This document shows positions 1 through 8,416 of a stretch of 21,198 nt of DNA, one piece after another. The number at the start of each line of letters is the position of its first letter. The stretch's first letter is position 1. Source of the stretch: an uncultured Oscillospiraceae bacterium (GTDB lineage: Bacteria > Bacillota > Clostridia > Oscillospirales > Acutalibacteraceae); assembly GCA_900547305.1 (NCBI GenBank), contig URGH01000043.1, forward strand, positions 1-21,198. Reading direction: 5' to 3'. The position numbers and the translations under genes are program-made. The notes beneath the pieces were generated by a model. It had not been told where the DNA came from and did not search any database. It worked only from the letters and a program-made list of their open reading frames with translations.

Positions 1-516
1 CTCGGCAGCTGCGGCGATGTATGGTCGGCGCAAAACGAGGTAGTGTCCTCGGCACTGTATAAGGCAAAGAAAATGCGTGACTTTGAGTTGAAGGTGCGCA
101 TGATAAATGTTGATGAAAACTGGGCGGTTTTACCGCGTGTGATATTCGGGGTACAAGACCCGACCGCTTGGATAAACACAAGCGGCGGCGGATATACGGT
201 AGGACTTTATAACGAGGGTAACAGTTATTTTAACGGGCTTTTCAACGGTGAATTTACTCGAAAAGAAGATTTATCAAATTACAATGCGCAAGGAAAGTTT
301 AAAAAACTTTGGGACGCATGGTACAATCTAACAGTGCGTGTTCAGGGTGAAAAGGTTACGGTTACCGTTGAGGAGGACTGGTGCGAGCCGTATTCGTATG
401 AATACGATTTAGGTGCTCTCGGCGCCGAATACAGAGGCGGATATATCGGTTTTGCTTTCGGTACGGGTGTGAGCAAAATTTACTCAATGACAGTAACCGA
501 TTTGGGCGGTAAGGTA
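1..516 (+). repeat. ConA-like protein repeat 1 (partial)
   Basis: First of three tandem protein-level repeats, cut at its N-terminal side by the window edge. It contains the MRDFELKV, VIFGVQDP and DLGGK landmarks that recur in repeats 2 and 3. The similarity is at the amino-acid level. The DNA copies have diverged, so this is an old duplication. Confidence 0.7.
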
Positions 517-1971
517 TTAAATGACATTTCTTATAATTTTACAAGCGCCGATAATGCCGATGAAATTTTCGATGTGTACTGCGGTACGGACGCAAAAAAC
601 AGCGGTTTGTATAAAACTGCGTTCGGCACCCGCTTTACTTTGGCTGACGGTATTGCTACGCATATATTCGATACTTCCGTTATTTCCGATTATTTCGGGC
701 AGCAGGATGATTATATAACGACCGCACTTTTAAAAAACAGCGAATACCGTAATTTTGAAATGCAGGTAAATTGCAGCGGCAAGGAAAACAATGTGGGCTA
801 TTACTGGCCAATGCTTGTGTTCGGCGTGCAAAACCCGACGTGTTGGGTGGGCGCTCGGCAGGGCGGCTATGCAACCGGGGTATACAACGAGGGAAGAACC
901 TTTCTTAAAGGCGTTGTAAACGGAGATTATGTTGTTCAGTCCGACCCGATTAAACACAAAGACGCCGAAAGCGGATATTTTGAGGCCGCGTGGTATCCGT
1001 ATACGCTTAAAATCAGGGTTACGGGTCACAAGGCGACGGTTACGGTAATACCGCTGTATGAATGGGGAAAGAAATTTTCTTATTCATATGATTTGGGCAA
1101 CGGCTATAAGGGCGGGTATGTCGGCTTTGCTTCAACAGGTCAAAACTGCCGTTTCTGGAATTTTAAAATTACCGATCTCGGCGGCGAAACCATTTCCGAT
1201 GTGTATTCCGACCTTACAAATATTGAGCAGGCCTCCGCGCTGTTTAATGTATATAAAGGTGAAAACATATCTTCTGTGGCTGAAACGGATATGAGCAGCG
1301 CGTTTTATGCGACTCAGGCGGGAATTGCCGCAGCGGATGCGTCTGTTGTTACAGCACTTTATAACGGGCACAAATATCGCAGCTTTGAAATGCAGGTGAC
1401 CTGCAAAAACAGCGGCGGAGCAGATAATGTTTATCCGACGGTTCTATTCGGAGTTAACAACCCTTATAACTCCCTTGAAACGGGCTTCGGCATAGCTGTA
1501 TATAAAAACGGTAAAATAGGCTTATGCGGCAGGAAAACCGAAATTTCGGACGGGAACGGCGCAATTCCCGCCTTATATTCGGGCGAGTTTATTATAAGAG
1601 TGCGAATAGAGGGGTATAAAGCCGCAGTAACCGTAATTCCGAAAAATTCGGGCGGAGCATGCGTTAAAGCTCAGTTTTATTTAGGGAAAAATTACAGGCA
1701 AGGCTTTGTGGGATTTGCGGCGAACGGCTCCGGTCTTTCATTTTCCGATTTCAGAGTAAGGGATTTGGGAAACAAGGCGTACTTTGATACTCTTGTCGGA
1801 GACCTTAATTATGATGGACGCGTTATGGCGGACGATTTGGTTTTGCTCCGTAAGGGCATTCTTATGCAGCGGCAGGAGTGTCTTAAGCCCGAAAGTGATG
1901 TAAATTATGACGGTAAAACCGATATTTTGGATTTGATTTCTCTTAAAAAGTATTATTCTTACAGAAAGTAA
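1..1971 (+). CDS. Dockerin-bearing protein with three ConA-like repeats (5' truncated)
   Basis: The frame is open from base 1, so the start lies upstream. The GTG at 43 is only an internal codon, because the first repeat is already under way there. The visible 656 residues hold three copies of a roughly 200-residue beta-rich module, each with a YR/RDFE(L/M)xV strand, an (I/L)FGVxxP strand, a G(Y/F)xxG(L/V)Y strand, a V(T/R)V...V(T/A)V hairpin and a closing GFA...DLG(G/N) strand. This pattern fits the concanavalin A-like/DUF1080 fold. A type I dockerin follows at the C-terminus, with two Ca-binding loops of the form DxNxDGxxxxxD, so the protein is probably exported and docked to a cohesin scaffold. 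No catalytic residues can be named. The repeats may bind carbohydrate, or the upstream part may carry an enzyme. It is the first gene of the visible operon. Confidence 0.85.
   Translation, partial: LGSCGDVWSAQNEVVSSALYKAKKMRDFELKVRMINVDENWAVLPRVIFGVQDPTAWINTSGGGYTVGLYNEGNSYFNGLFNGEFTRKEDLSNYNAQGKFKKLWDAWYNLTVRVQGEKVTVTVEEDWCEPYSYEYDLGALGAEYRGGYIGFAFGTGVSKIYSMTVTDLGGKVLNDISYNFTSADNADEIFDVYCGTDAKNSGLYKTAFGTRFTLADGIATHIFDTSVISDYFGQQDDYITTALLKNSEYRNFEMQVNCSGKENNVGYYWPMLVFGVQNPTCWVGARQGGYATGVYNEGRTFLKGVVNGDYVVQSDPIKHKDAESGYFEAAWYPYTLKIRVTGHKATVTVIPLYEWGKKFSYSYDLGNGYKGGYVGFASTGQNCRFWNFKITDLGGETISDVYSDLTNIEQASALFNVYKGENISSVAETDMSSAFYATQAGIAAADASVVTALYNGHKYRSFEMQVTCKNSGGADNVYPTVLFGVNNPYNSLETGFGIAVYKNGKIGLCGRKTEISDGNGAIPALYSGEFIIRVRIEGYKAAVTVIPKNSGGACVKAQFYLGKNYRQGFVGFAANGSGLSFSDFRVRDLGNKAYFDTLVGDLNYDGRVMADDLVLLRKGILMQRQECLKPESDVNYDGKTDILDLISLKKYYSYRK
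565..1188 (+). repeat. ConA-like protein repeat 2
   Basis: Second repeat and the most complete copy. It begins at an FDVYxG segment, passes through YRNFEMQV, LVFGVQNP and GGYATGVYNEG, and closes with YVGFA and DLGGE. It is clearly related to repeats 1 and 3 of the same protein. Confidence 0.75.
1240..1776 (+). repeat. ConA-like protein repeat 3
   Basis: Third repeat, from an FNVYKG segment through YRSFEMQV, VLFGVNNP and GFGIAVYKNG to FVGFA and DLGNK. It is shorter than repeat 2 because the loop after the VYKNG strand is reduced. It sits directly before the dockerin. Confidence 0.75.
1798..1968 (+). other. Type I dockerin module
   Basis: Two Ca-binding half-repeats are visible: DLNYDGRVMADD followed by LVLLRKGIL, and DVNYDGKTDILD followed by LISLKKYY. 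Both have acidic or Asn residues at loop positions 1, 3, 5 and 12. The residues at positions 10-11 differ between the halves (Ala-Asp and Ile-Leu), so the module is not symmetric in the positions that usually govern cohesin choice. The ORF ends four residues later. Confidence 0.9.
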
Positions 1972-2033
1972 ATGCTTGTGAGACGGGAAGTATTCGGTGC
2001 ATTTTGCGTCTTTGAAAGATATGGTGATTTATT

Positions 2034-4307
2034 ATGAAACTACCGAAAAAAATAATATCCTGCGGCGTTGCGGCGTCTCTCATAATATCGGTATTTGCGG
2101 CAAAAGGTATACCGGAGAGTAAGAGCGGCGACACACGCTTTACACTCCCCGATACAACAGTGTTAGAGTCGGAAACAAACCGTCACACTATGTATGCTTC
2201 CTCGGCCAAGACCGCCGAAAAGATCGGAACGGAGGGCTATGAACTTAAGCTGCAGAATAACCGTTTACAAATATGGTTCAGAGAGAAAACCCATGCAATA
2301 CGGGTGGAGGATCTCAAAAACGGTCATATATGGGGAACGCTTGAAAGCGACAAGCCTGAGGGTATGAACGCAAAATGGTCCGCAATGGGAAATTCCGTTT
2401 GTACCATAGACTATTTTAACGAGGCGCTTTCCGAAAGCCGCATAAGTATTTCCGACCGCTCCGCCGAAACGGAGTACAGCTGGAATAACGATTCGGTAAA
2501 CTGTAAGGTTTGGTTTCCGAATATAGAAATAGGATTTTCGTTCACACTTACATTGCTTGAAGACGGCTTTAAAATAGAGCTTGATAAGGGCAGCCTTACG
2601 GAAACCGGCGATTGTAAGATAAAATCGCTCTATTTTCTCCCGTTTTTGGGAAGTGTGAGAGAAAACGCAACCGACGGTTATTTGCTTATTCCCGACGGCC
2701 CCGGGGCATTGATACGGTTCGGCAACAAGGGCGATTATGTCAGCGGGTATGACGATAAGGTGTACGGTCTTGATATGGGAATAGATACCCTGAGCAAGGC
2801 GAGCGATTTAGAGGCAAGCAGAACCAACGATTACCTGATTGATTCGGAACAAATAACAATGCCGATTTTCGGAATAGCGTATTTATCCCCTAAAAATTCA
2901 TTTTTGGGAATTATAGAGGACGGATTCAACTCCGCAAATATAATCGCGTCGCCCGCGGGCTTTACAACCGATTATTTCTGGACCACCGCGCGTTTTGATT
3001 TCAGGCAGCTTTACGCCGAGTCCACAGGTACTGCCGGCAAGGGAATTTTTACTACCGAGGAAAAACCCAAGAAAATAACGCCTGCCGTGAGATATGTGCT
3101 GTTTGCGGGGGATAACGCCGATTACTCCGGAATGGCGACGGCGTACCGCGGGATACTCAAGGAAAACGGTGAGCTTAATACCGAAAGAAAGGATTCGGAT
3201 ATACCGCTGCGGTTGGATGTTGTAGGCTCTGAAATAAAGAAAAATCTTTTTTTCAAGAGTACGGAGGTTTTTACTACCGCAAAACAGGCGGAGGGCTTTT
3301 TAACACGGCTTGAAAATAGCGGAATTAAGAATATTACTCTGGCGTTTGAAGGCTGGCAGCGCGGCGGAATAAACGGTTCTAAATACGGGGCGTTGACATT
3401 TAATAAAAATGTCGGCAGTAGAAAGGATTTTCAAGCCCTGAACGAGCTTTTAAAGCAAAAGGGCGGGAGATTTTATCTTCAAATAAATCCGATTACGGCA
3501 AATAAGGACCAAATAAACGAAAACGAAATGGGAACGGTTACTGCCTCTAACTCGGTTGCAAAGTTTGTGCGTCAGAACGATAATATAATGTATAACGAAA
3601 GCTTTCTTGTAAAGCCTTCTAAAGCGGTAAAGACGGTTGAAAAATACCGTAAGAATTACAGCGATTTTTCTTTAAGCATTGAACAGCTCGGAAGTCGGCT
3701 TTATTCCGATTTTACACGTTCTTCCGCAATGACCAGGGATGAGTCCGCAAAGGGCTTTTCGGGTCAGATAAAGGATATGGAACAATCGGTCGCATTAAGC
3801 CGCGTAAACAGTTATTTATGGAAATATACCGATGAATACTTTGATATTCCCACATCATGCAGCCAGTATCTTTTTGAGACGGATACGGTTCCGTTTTTAC
3901 AAATTGTTTTAAAGGGCAGTATGGATTATTACGCGCCGTATGCCAATCAGGGCTTTTATACTACCGAGAGCATTCTGAAAATGGCTGAATACGGTTGCTA
4001 TCCTTCCTTTATGGTTACTGCGTCCGATAACCATTCGCTGACGGATACACCGCTTGAAGATTATTTTTCTCTTAATTTTGAAAACTGGTATCCGCAGATT
4101 GAAAAAATATACAACCGGCTGAACGAAGTTTTAAGCATGGCAGAGGGTCAGTACATAGTTGAGCATAAGGCGATAGGTGTAGGCGTATATCGCGTAACCT
4201 ACAGCGGCGGAACCGTAATATACGTAAATTACGGCTCGCAGCCCTTCACGGACGGGAAGGTTACGGTGGAGGGTCAAAGCTTCTGCGCGGGGGGAAAACA
4301 GCAGTGA
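2034..4307 (+). CDS. DUF5696-like exported protein next to sugar ABC permeases
   Basis: 757 residues. The N-terminus (MKLPKKIISCGVAASLIISV) is basic then hydrophobic, which suggests a signal peptide or N-terminal anchor and an extracytoplasmic site. A beta-rich half contains YFLPF and a GYLLIPDGPGALIRF-type motif at about residues 220-230, which I recognise as typical of DUF5696 proteins found beside CUT1 sugar transporters in Firmicutes. The second half (about 400-720), with a LAFEGWQRGG strand, a GGRFYLQINP strand and later alpha/beta segments, looks like a glycosidase-type TIM barrel. No catalytic residues can be assigned. The TGA stop overlaps the GTG of the next gene (GTGA), so it is translationally coupled to the permease. 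The start is 62 bases after the dockerin gene and its Shine-Dalgarno is weak. The family name is from memory and the function is unknown. Confidence 0.75.
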   Translation: MKLPKKIISCGVAASLIISVFAAKGIPESKSGDTRFTLPDTTVLESETNRHTMYASSAKTAEKIGTEGYELKLQNNRLQIWFREKTHAIRVEDLKNGHIWGTLESDKPEGMNAKWSAMGNSVCTIDYFNEALSESRISISDRSAETEYSWNNDSVNCKVWFPNIEIGFSFTLTLLEDGFKIELDKGSLTETGDCKIKSLYFLPFLGSVRENATDGYLLIPDGPGALIRFGNKGDYVSGYDDKVYGLDMGIDTLSKASDLEASRTNDYLIDSEQITMPIFGIAYLSPKNSFLGIIEDGFNSANIIASPAGFTTDYFWTTARFDFRQLYAESTGTAGKGIFTTEEKPKKITPAVRYVLFAGDNADYSGMATAYRGILKENGELNTERKDSDIPLRLDVVGSEIKKNLFFKSTEVFTTAKQAEGFLTRLENSGIKNITLAFEGWQRGGINGSKYGALTFNKNVGSRKDFQALNELLKQKGGRFYLQINPITANKDQINENEMGTVTASNSVAKFVRQNDNIMYNESFLVKPSKAVKTVEKYRKNYSDFSLSIEQLGSRLYSDFTRSSAMTRDESAKGFSGQIKDMEQSVALSRVNSYLWKYTDEYFDIPTSCSQYLFETDTVPFLQIVLKGSMDYYAPYANQGFYTTESILKMAEYGCYPSFMVTASDNHSLTDTPLEDYFSLNFENWYPQIEKIYNRLNEVLSMAEGQYIVEHKAIGVGVYRVTYSGGTVIYVNYGSQPFTDGKVTVEGQSFCAGGKQQ

Positions 4308-5182
4308 AAAACAAGTCTAAAGGTAAAATGTTGAATATGAAAACGCGCAGCGCAATTACGGGATACGCATATATAGCTCCGTGGATAGCGGGTTTCCTGC
4401 TTTTTACGCTCTACCCGCTTATATTTTCGGTGCGGCTCAGCTTAAATGAAATTAAGCTTGACCCTGCGGGAATGGAAATGCTTTGGCGCGGAAACTATTA
4501 TTATAATACCGCATGGAATGTTGATACAACATTCAGAATGGATCTCGGAAATACGGTTACAATGATTTTATTTTCAACCCCCGTAATTCTTATATTTTCT
4601 TTAATAATAGCTTTGCTGCTGAACAATAAATTTCCGTTAAGAACCTTTTTCAGAGTGATTTTTTTCTTCCCGGTGGTAGTAATGAGCGGACCTGCCATAA
4701 GCGAGCTTTTAACGGCGCATTCGCTGAACTTTTCGGAGAGATCCCCCACCGTTTTTGAATTTTTAAAGCTGCTGCCCGCTTTTGCCCAAAAGCCGGTTAT
4801 GTTCGTGCTTGAAAATCTTGTTTTGATATTGTGGTTTTCGGGCGTTCAAATACTTATATTCCTTGCGGGACTTCAAAAGGTCAGCCCTGATATTTACAGC
4901 GCCGCCGAAATAGACGGCGCCGGTGCATGGGAAAAATTCTGGAAGATAACGCTGCCGTTTGTCAGCCCTATGATTCTGCTTTGCGCGGTTTATACGGTAA
5001 TTGACATTGCAAACTATGCAAATAATGCGGTAAATATTAAAATTTCGGGCAGTATTCTTTCAACATCGGGGCTTTACAGTATTTCCGCAGCCATGTCGTG
5101 GATATACTTTTTCGCCGTAATAGCAATACTTTTAGGTGTGTATCTTATTTCGCTGTTCGTAAGAGGGAGGTCAAACAGATAA
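4304..5182 (+). CDS. CUT1 sugar ABC transporter permease (LplB/UgpA type)
   Basis: 292-residue integral membrane protein, the usual size for MalF/UgpA-like permeases. Hydrophobic segments start at about residue 20 (YAYIAPWIAGFLLFTLYPL) and repeat to the C-terminus, consistent with six helices. The EAA loop that contacts the ATPase is seen at about 199-219 (AAEIDGAGAWEKFWKITLP). It should form a heterodimer with the next gene product and carry oligosaccharides inward. The GTG start overlaps the upstream stop by four bases. In-frame ATGs at 4328 and 4340 lie shortly downstream, the nearer one after AAAGG, and cannot be excluded as the true start. No ATPase gene is present, as is common for systems that share a MsmX-like ATPase. 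No binding-protein gene is visible either. Confidence 0.92.
   Translation: MKNKSKGKMLNMKTRSAITGYAYIAPWIAGFLLFTLYPLIFSVRLSLNEIKLDPAGMEMLWRGNYYYNTAWNVDTTFRMDLGNTVTMILFSTPVILIFSLIIALLLNNKFPLRTFFRVIFFFPVVVMSGPAISELLTAHSLNFSERSPTVFEFLKLLPAFAQKPVMFVLENLVLILWFSGVQILIFLAGLQKVSPDIYSAAEIDGAGAWEKFWKITLPFVSPMILLCAVYTVIDIANYANNAVNIKISGSILSTSGLYSISAAMSWIYFFAVIAILLGVYLISLFVRGRSNR
5165..5170 (+). promoter_or_regulatory. Shine-Dalgarno that sets the second permease start
   Basis: GGGAGG, 11 bases before the ATG at 5182 and inside the end of the first permease gene. It favours the short form of the second permease over an upstream in-frame start at 5098. Confidence 0.7.
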
Positions 5183-6114
5183 TGTCGGTTTTGAAAAGGT
5201 CAAGCATTAAAAAATGGCTTATCGGTTCACACGAACGTAAAAGTCCCCTTTCTCTTGCGGTATATTATTCTGTATTGATAGGAATAGGCTTCATTTATGT
5301 GTACCCTATACTGTATATGCTTGTAAACAGCTTTATGTCTCCTGCGGATTTGGCTGATCCGTCGATCAGCTGGATTCCGTCCGAGCTGTTTTTCGGTAAT
5401 TTTAAAAAGGCATTTGCCGCTCTTGATTTTTGGAAAAGTCTTTTAAACTCGCTTATAATGACCGTGCTGCCTATGCTCTTTCAAACTCTTGTTGCGTCTG
5501 TTGTCGGGTTTGGGCTTGCAAGATATGAGTTTCCGCTCAAAAAAATGTGGATAGCTCTTATAGTTTCAACCTTTATTTTGCCGTCGCAGATAATGCTTGT
5601 TCCGCGGTATGCACTGTTTTACGATTACGGAATTATCAATACGGTTTTTCCGTCGTATCTGCCCGCATTGCTCGGTCAGGGCTTAAAAAGTGCCATTTTC
5701 ATCTTGGTCTTCTTTATGTTTTTCAAAAGCTATCCGCTCACATATGATGAGGCGGCTGAAATTGACGGAGCGTCATCGTTAAGAATTTATGCAAGCATTG
5801 CAATGCCGATGTCGCGCTCGGCAATTGTTCTGTCAATGCTTTTTTCGGGTGTATGGTATTGGAACGAAACTACCCAGGCAAGTATGTACTTTGCGGACGC
5901 GATTCCCACATTGCCCGTTCAGTTAAGCAATTTTACGGCGAGATACGAGGCAATTTTCGGCAAGGATGACGCCGTAAATACAGTCTCAAGGCTTAATCAG
6001 GCAACATCTCTTGCGGGAACTTTGCTTTCAATTTTGCCTATTTTGATTTTGTATATATGCTTACAGAAGCAGTTTGTGGAAAGTATTGACAGAACCGGTA
6101 TTGCCGGCGAATGA
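5182..6114 (+). CDS. CUT1 sugar ABC transporter permease (LplC/AraQ type)
   Basis: 310 residues from the ATG at 5182. That start is chosen because GGGAGG lies 11 bases upstream and the ATG overlaps the previous stop by one base (TAATG). The longer frame from 5098 would run 85 bases into the first permease. Features are an N-terminal helix with the VYPILYMLVNSF pattern of MalG/AraQ-like permeases, several further hydrophobic spans, and an EAA loop at about 189-210 (DEAAEIDGASSLRIYASIAM). A long extracytoplasmic stretch with QLSNFTARYEAIF precedes the last helix. It is the partner of the preceding permease. The gene ends 16 bases before the GH31 start, which links import to cytoplasmic hydrolysis. 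Confidence 0.93.
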   Translation: MSVLKRSSIKKWLIGSHERKSPLSLAVYYSVLIGIGFIYVYPILYMLVNSFMSPADLADPSISWIPSELFFGNFKKAFAALDFWKSLLNSLIMTVLPMLFQTLVASVVGFGLARYEFPLKKMWIALIVSTFILPSQIMLVPRYALFYDYGIINTVFPSYLPALLGQGLKSAIFILVFFMFFKSYPLTYDEAAEIDGASSLRIYASIAMPMSRSAIVLSMLFSGVWYWNETTQASMYFADAIPTLPVQLSNFTARYEAIFGKDDAVNTVSRLNQATSLAGTLLSILPILILYICLQKQFVESIDRTGIAGE

Positions 6115-6130
6115 TATAGGGGTGACACCG

Positions 6131-8401
6131 ATGAAAACAAATCAGTTCGGCGTTGAGATAAAAGAGGTCGAATGGTATTCTGCGGAATATTTTTTAAAAG
6201 CGGAGCTTGAAGATAAAAGGGCGGTTCTTTACTGCACGGGTCAAAAGGGTGAGATAAAGCTGTTTTTAAGCTTTCCCGCAGGCGGCGGAGTAAGGCTTTG
6301 CAGTGAAAACGCGGGGTATTTTGAGCCGAATGACCTGAAAGAGATCGCGGCGATGTATTCCGATGATAAAATACGGCTTTCGGACGGCAGCGGAACTTCG
6401 GTTTATATAAATAACGGCAAAAGCGCGTTACATATTGAAATTACCGTTGAGGCGTTACGAAAAAGGCTTTTAATCGAGGGTTCGCAGATAATGTTCGGAT
6501 ATGACGGGGAAAGTCTGTGTAAAGCGGCATACAGCAGTTTCCTTGCAGAGAATGAGGGCATATACGGCTTTGGGGAGCGCTTTAATACCCTTAACCATAG
6601 GGGCACGCAGTTTTCTTTGTGGAATGCCGACTGCTGGAGCAAGGGCGTTGCGGCTTATAAAAATATGCCGATTTTTCACAGCACCGCAGGATATATGATG
6701 TTTTTTAACTCTTTTTACAACTGCGAGGCGGATATAGGAAAAACCGATCCCGATAAAATGCTTTTGGAATTTGAAGGCCCTAAATGGGACGCGTATTTCT
6801 TCCTTGGCACCCCGGCGGAAAATATACGTGTGTATACCGAGCTTACCGGCAAGCCGATACTGCCGCCCAAATGGGCACTGAGGTATTGGGCGGGCGGCGC
6901 TTATCAGGTGTGGGATGAAAAATCGGGTCCGGAAAATTACCTTGAAGCATTGGAGGAAACTCTGCGTAAATATGCCGAAATGGGTATGCCGGATATTGCC
7001 GCCCTGGGCGGCGAGGGCAAGCCGATGAACAACGAGCCCGCCTATGAAATTCTTAAAAAGACGGGCACCAGAATGATCGGCTGGAATCACCCCTCGCTGT
7101 TTATAAGTGAAATGGCGGAGCTGCTCGGTACGGATGAGCTTCGGGAAATTCCGTATTTTATGGATCCCGACGACCGCACAAAGCAGGCGGGGCGCGAGGT
7201 AATAGATTTTGCTCACCCGAACGCGGTAAAGGTAGTTTCCGCTTTTTTCAGAAAGCTTTGGGATTGGGGACTTAAAGGCTGTATGGTCGATTACGGAGAA
7301 ATACTGCCTGTTAAAAGTCTTTCATCCAACGGTATGACGGGCGAAGAAATGCACAACGGCGTTTCATACTGGTATAACAAAGCGTATCATGATGCATGGT
7401 ACGGTGAAATGGGTGATGATTGCATACTGTTTTCGCGCAGCGGGTGCGCAGGCTGCCAAAAGTGGGTAGGAAATTTCGGCGGCGATCAGGCTTCAAGCTT
7501 TGAGGGTCTTAATCAGGCAATCAACGGTATGCTTAACCTTACCTCATGCGGATTTTCCGTTTGGGGAACGGATATAGGCGGCTACGGCGGTCCGCCTACG
7601 CCCGAGGTGTATATAAGATGGCTTCAATTCGGAGCGTTTAACCCGCTTATGCGCGCCCACGGCGCGGGGCTTGACCGCGACCCGTGGACCTACGGTGATA
7701 CGGCGATTCGGGTCTTTTGCAAAATGTATTGGATACGCGAAAATTTACTTGACTGCATTTATTCATCTGCCGTGCGTGCGCACACAGAGGGTGTTCCCGC
7801 GGTGATGAATATGGCGGCGGCATTTCCCGAAGAGGGTATTATGCCGGATGTCAACGGTCAGTATATGTTCTGTGATATGCTGCTTGTTTGCCCCGTGCTT
7901 GAAGAGGGCGCGAATAAAAAGGAAATAGTTTTCCCGAGCGGCAGCTGGTACGGTCTGTTCGGCGGCGAAAGGGTGTCGGGCGGCGTTACCGAAACCGTTT
8001 CAGCCGAAATTGAAGACATACCCGTATACATAAGGGCGGGCAGCGTTATTCCGATACGCCTCGGCGAAAGCGGAGAGCTTGCAGAGCCTGTATATTCGGG
8101 CAGCTGTACACCGGCGCTGCTTATAACTCCGCCCGATATTTCATCAGAGGGTGTGATTTACTCGGAAAACACGGTGAAAAACGCATATTGCCTTAAAGCC
8201 GAAGAAGGCGGCTGCGAATTACATTGGGAGCGGCAGGCTGCATACCGTAAGCTTATTTTATACGCAGACGCCCGAAAGGTTCATATAACCGTTGATGGGA
8301 AAGTTGTGGATAAAAAATATATTCGGTCCGATGTATGCGGCAGAGTAATTGCGGATATTCCCGCCGAAAGCTGGAAAACGGCACGGATCGGTTTTATTTA
8401 A
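6131..8401 (+). CDS. GH31 family glycosidase, cytoplasmic
   Basis: 756 residues from the ATG at 6131, which follows an AGGGGTG ribosome site. It has no signal peptide. An N-terminal beta-sandwich ends with GIYGFGERF, a GH31 hallmark, followed by the (beta/alpha)8 barrel. The probable nucleophile is D387 in CMVDYGE and the acid/base is D452 in FGGDQAS; WGTDIGGYGG and a RAHGAG loop complete the site. Beta domains close the C-terminus. GH31 enzymes are retaining exo-acting alpha-glycosidases (alpha-glucosidase, alpha-xylosidase, alpha-galactosidase and others). Specificity cannot be read here because the strand that normally reads WLDxDW is DIAALGGEG at 288-296. It probably acts on oligosaccharides brought in by the permeases just upstream, and it is a paralogue of the exported GH31 that follows 15 bases later. 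Confidence 0.92.
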   Translation: MKTNQFGVEIKEVEWYSAEYFLKAELEDKRAVLYCTGQKGEIKLFLSFPAGGGVRLCSENAGYFEPNDLKEIAAMYSDDKIRLSDGSGTSVYINNGKSALHIEITVEALRKRLLIEGSQIMFGYDGESLCKAAYSSFLAENEGIYGFGERFNTLNHRGTQFSLWNADCWSKGVAAYKNMPIFHSTAGYMMFFNSFYNCEADIGKTDPDKMLLEFEGPKWDAYFFLGTPAENIRVYTELTGKPILPPKWALRYWAGGAYQVWDEKSGPENYLEALEETLRKYAEMGMPDIAALGGEGKPMNNEPAYEILKKTGTRMIGWNHPSLFISEMAELLGTDELREIPYFMDPDDRTKQAGREVIDFAHPNAVKVVSAFFRKLWDWGLKGCMVDYGEILPVKSLSSNGMTGEEMHNGVSYWYNKAYHDAWYGEMGDDCILFSRSGCAGCQKWVGNFGGDQASSFEGLNQAINGMLNLTSCGFSVWGTDIGGYGGPPTPEVYIRWLQFGAFNPLMRAHGAGLDRDPWTYGDTAIRVFCKMYWIRENLLDCIYSSAVRAHTEGVPAVMNMAAAFPEEGIMPDVNGQYMFCDMLLVCPVLEEGANKKEIVFPSGSWYGLFGGERVSGGVTETVSAEIEDIPVYIRAGSVIPIRLGESGELAEPVYSGSCTPALLITPPDISSEGVIYSENTVKNAYCLKAEEGGCELHWERQAAYRKLILYADARKVHITVDGKVVDKKYIRSDVCGRVIADIPAESWKTARIGFI

Positions 8402-8403
8402 TT

Positions 8404-8409
8404 GGAGGA
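8404..8409 (+). promoter_or_regulatory. Shine-Dalgarno of the exported GH31
   Basis: GGAGGA, seven bases before the ATG at 8417. It places the start at this ATG rather than at the in-frame TTG at 8402, which would sit directly on the ribosome site. Confidence 0.8.
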
Positions 8410-8416
8410 ACGCATA

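Noticed and set aside
43..1971. A complete gene starting at GTG 43
   Set aside because: The frame is open to base 1 and the first repeat has already begun before 43, so GTG 43 is an internal valine codon.
6470..7216. A 248-codon open frame on the minus strand
   Set aside because: It lies wholly opposite the cytoplasmic GH31 gene and shows no recognisable domain. Codon bias of the real gene explains it.
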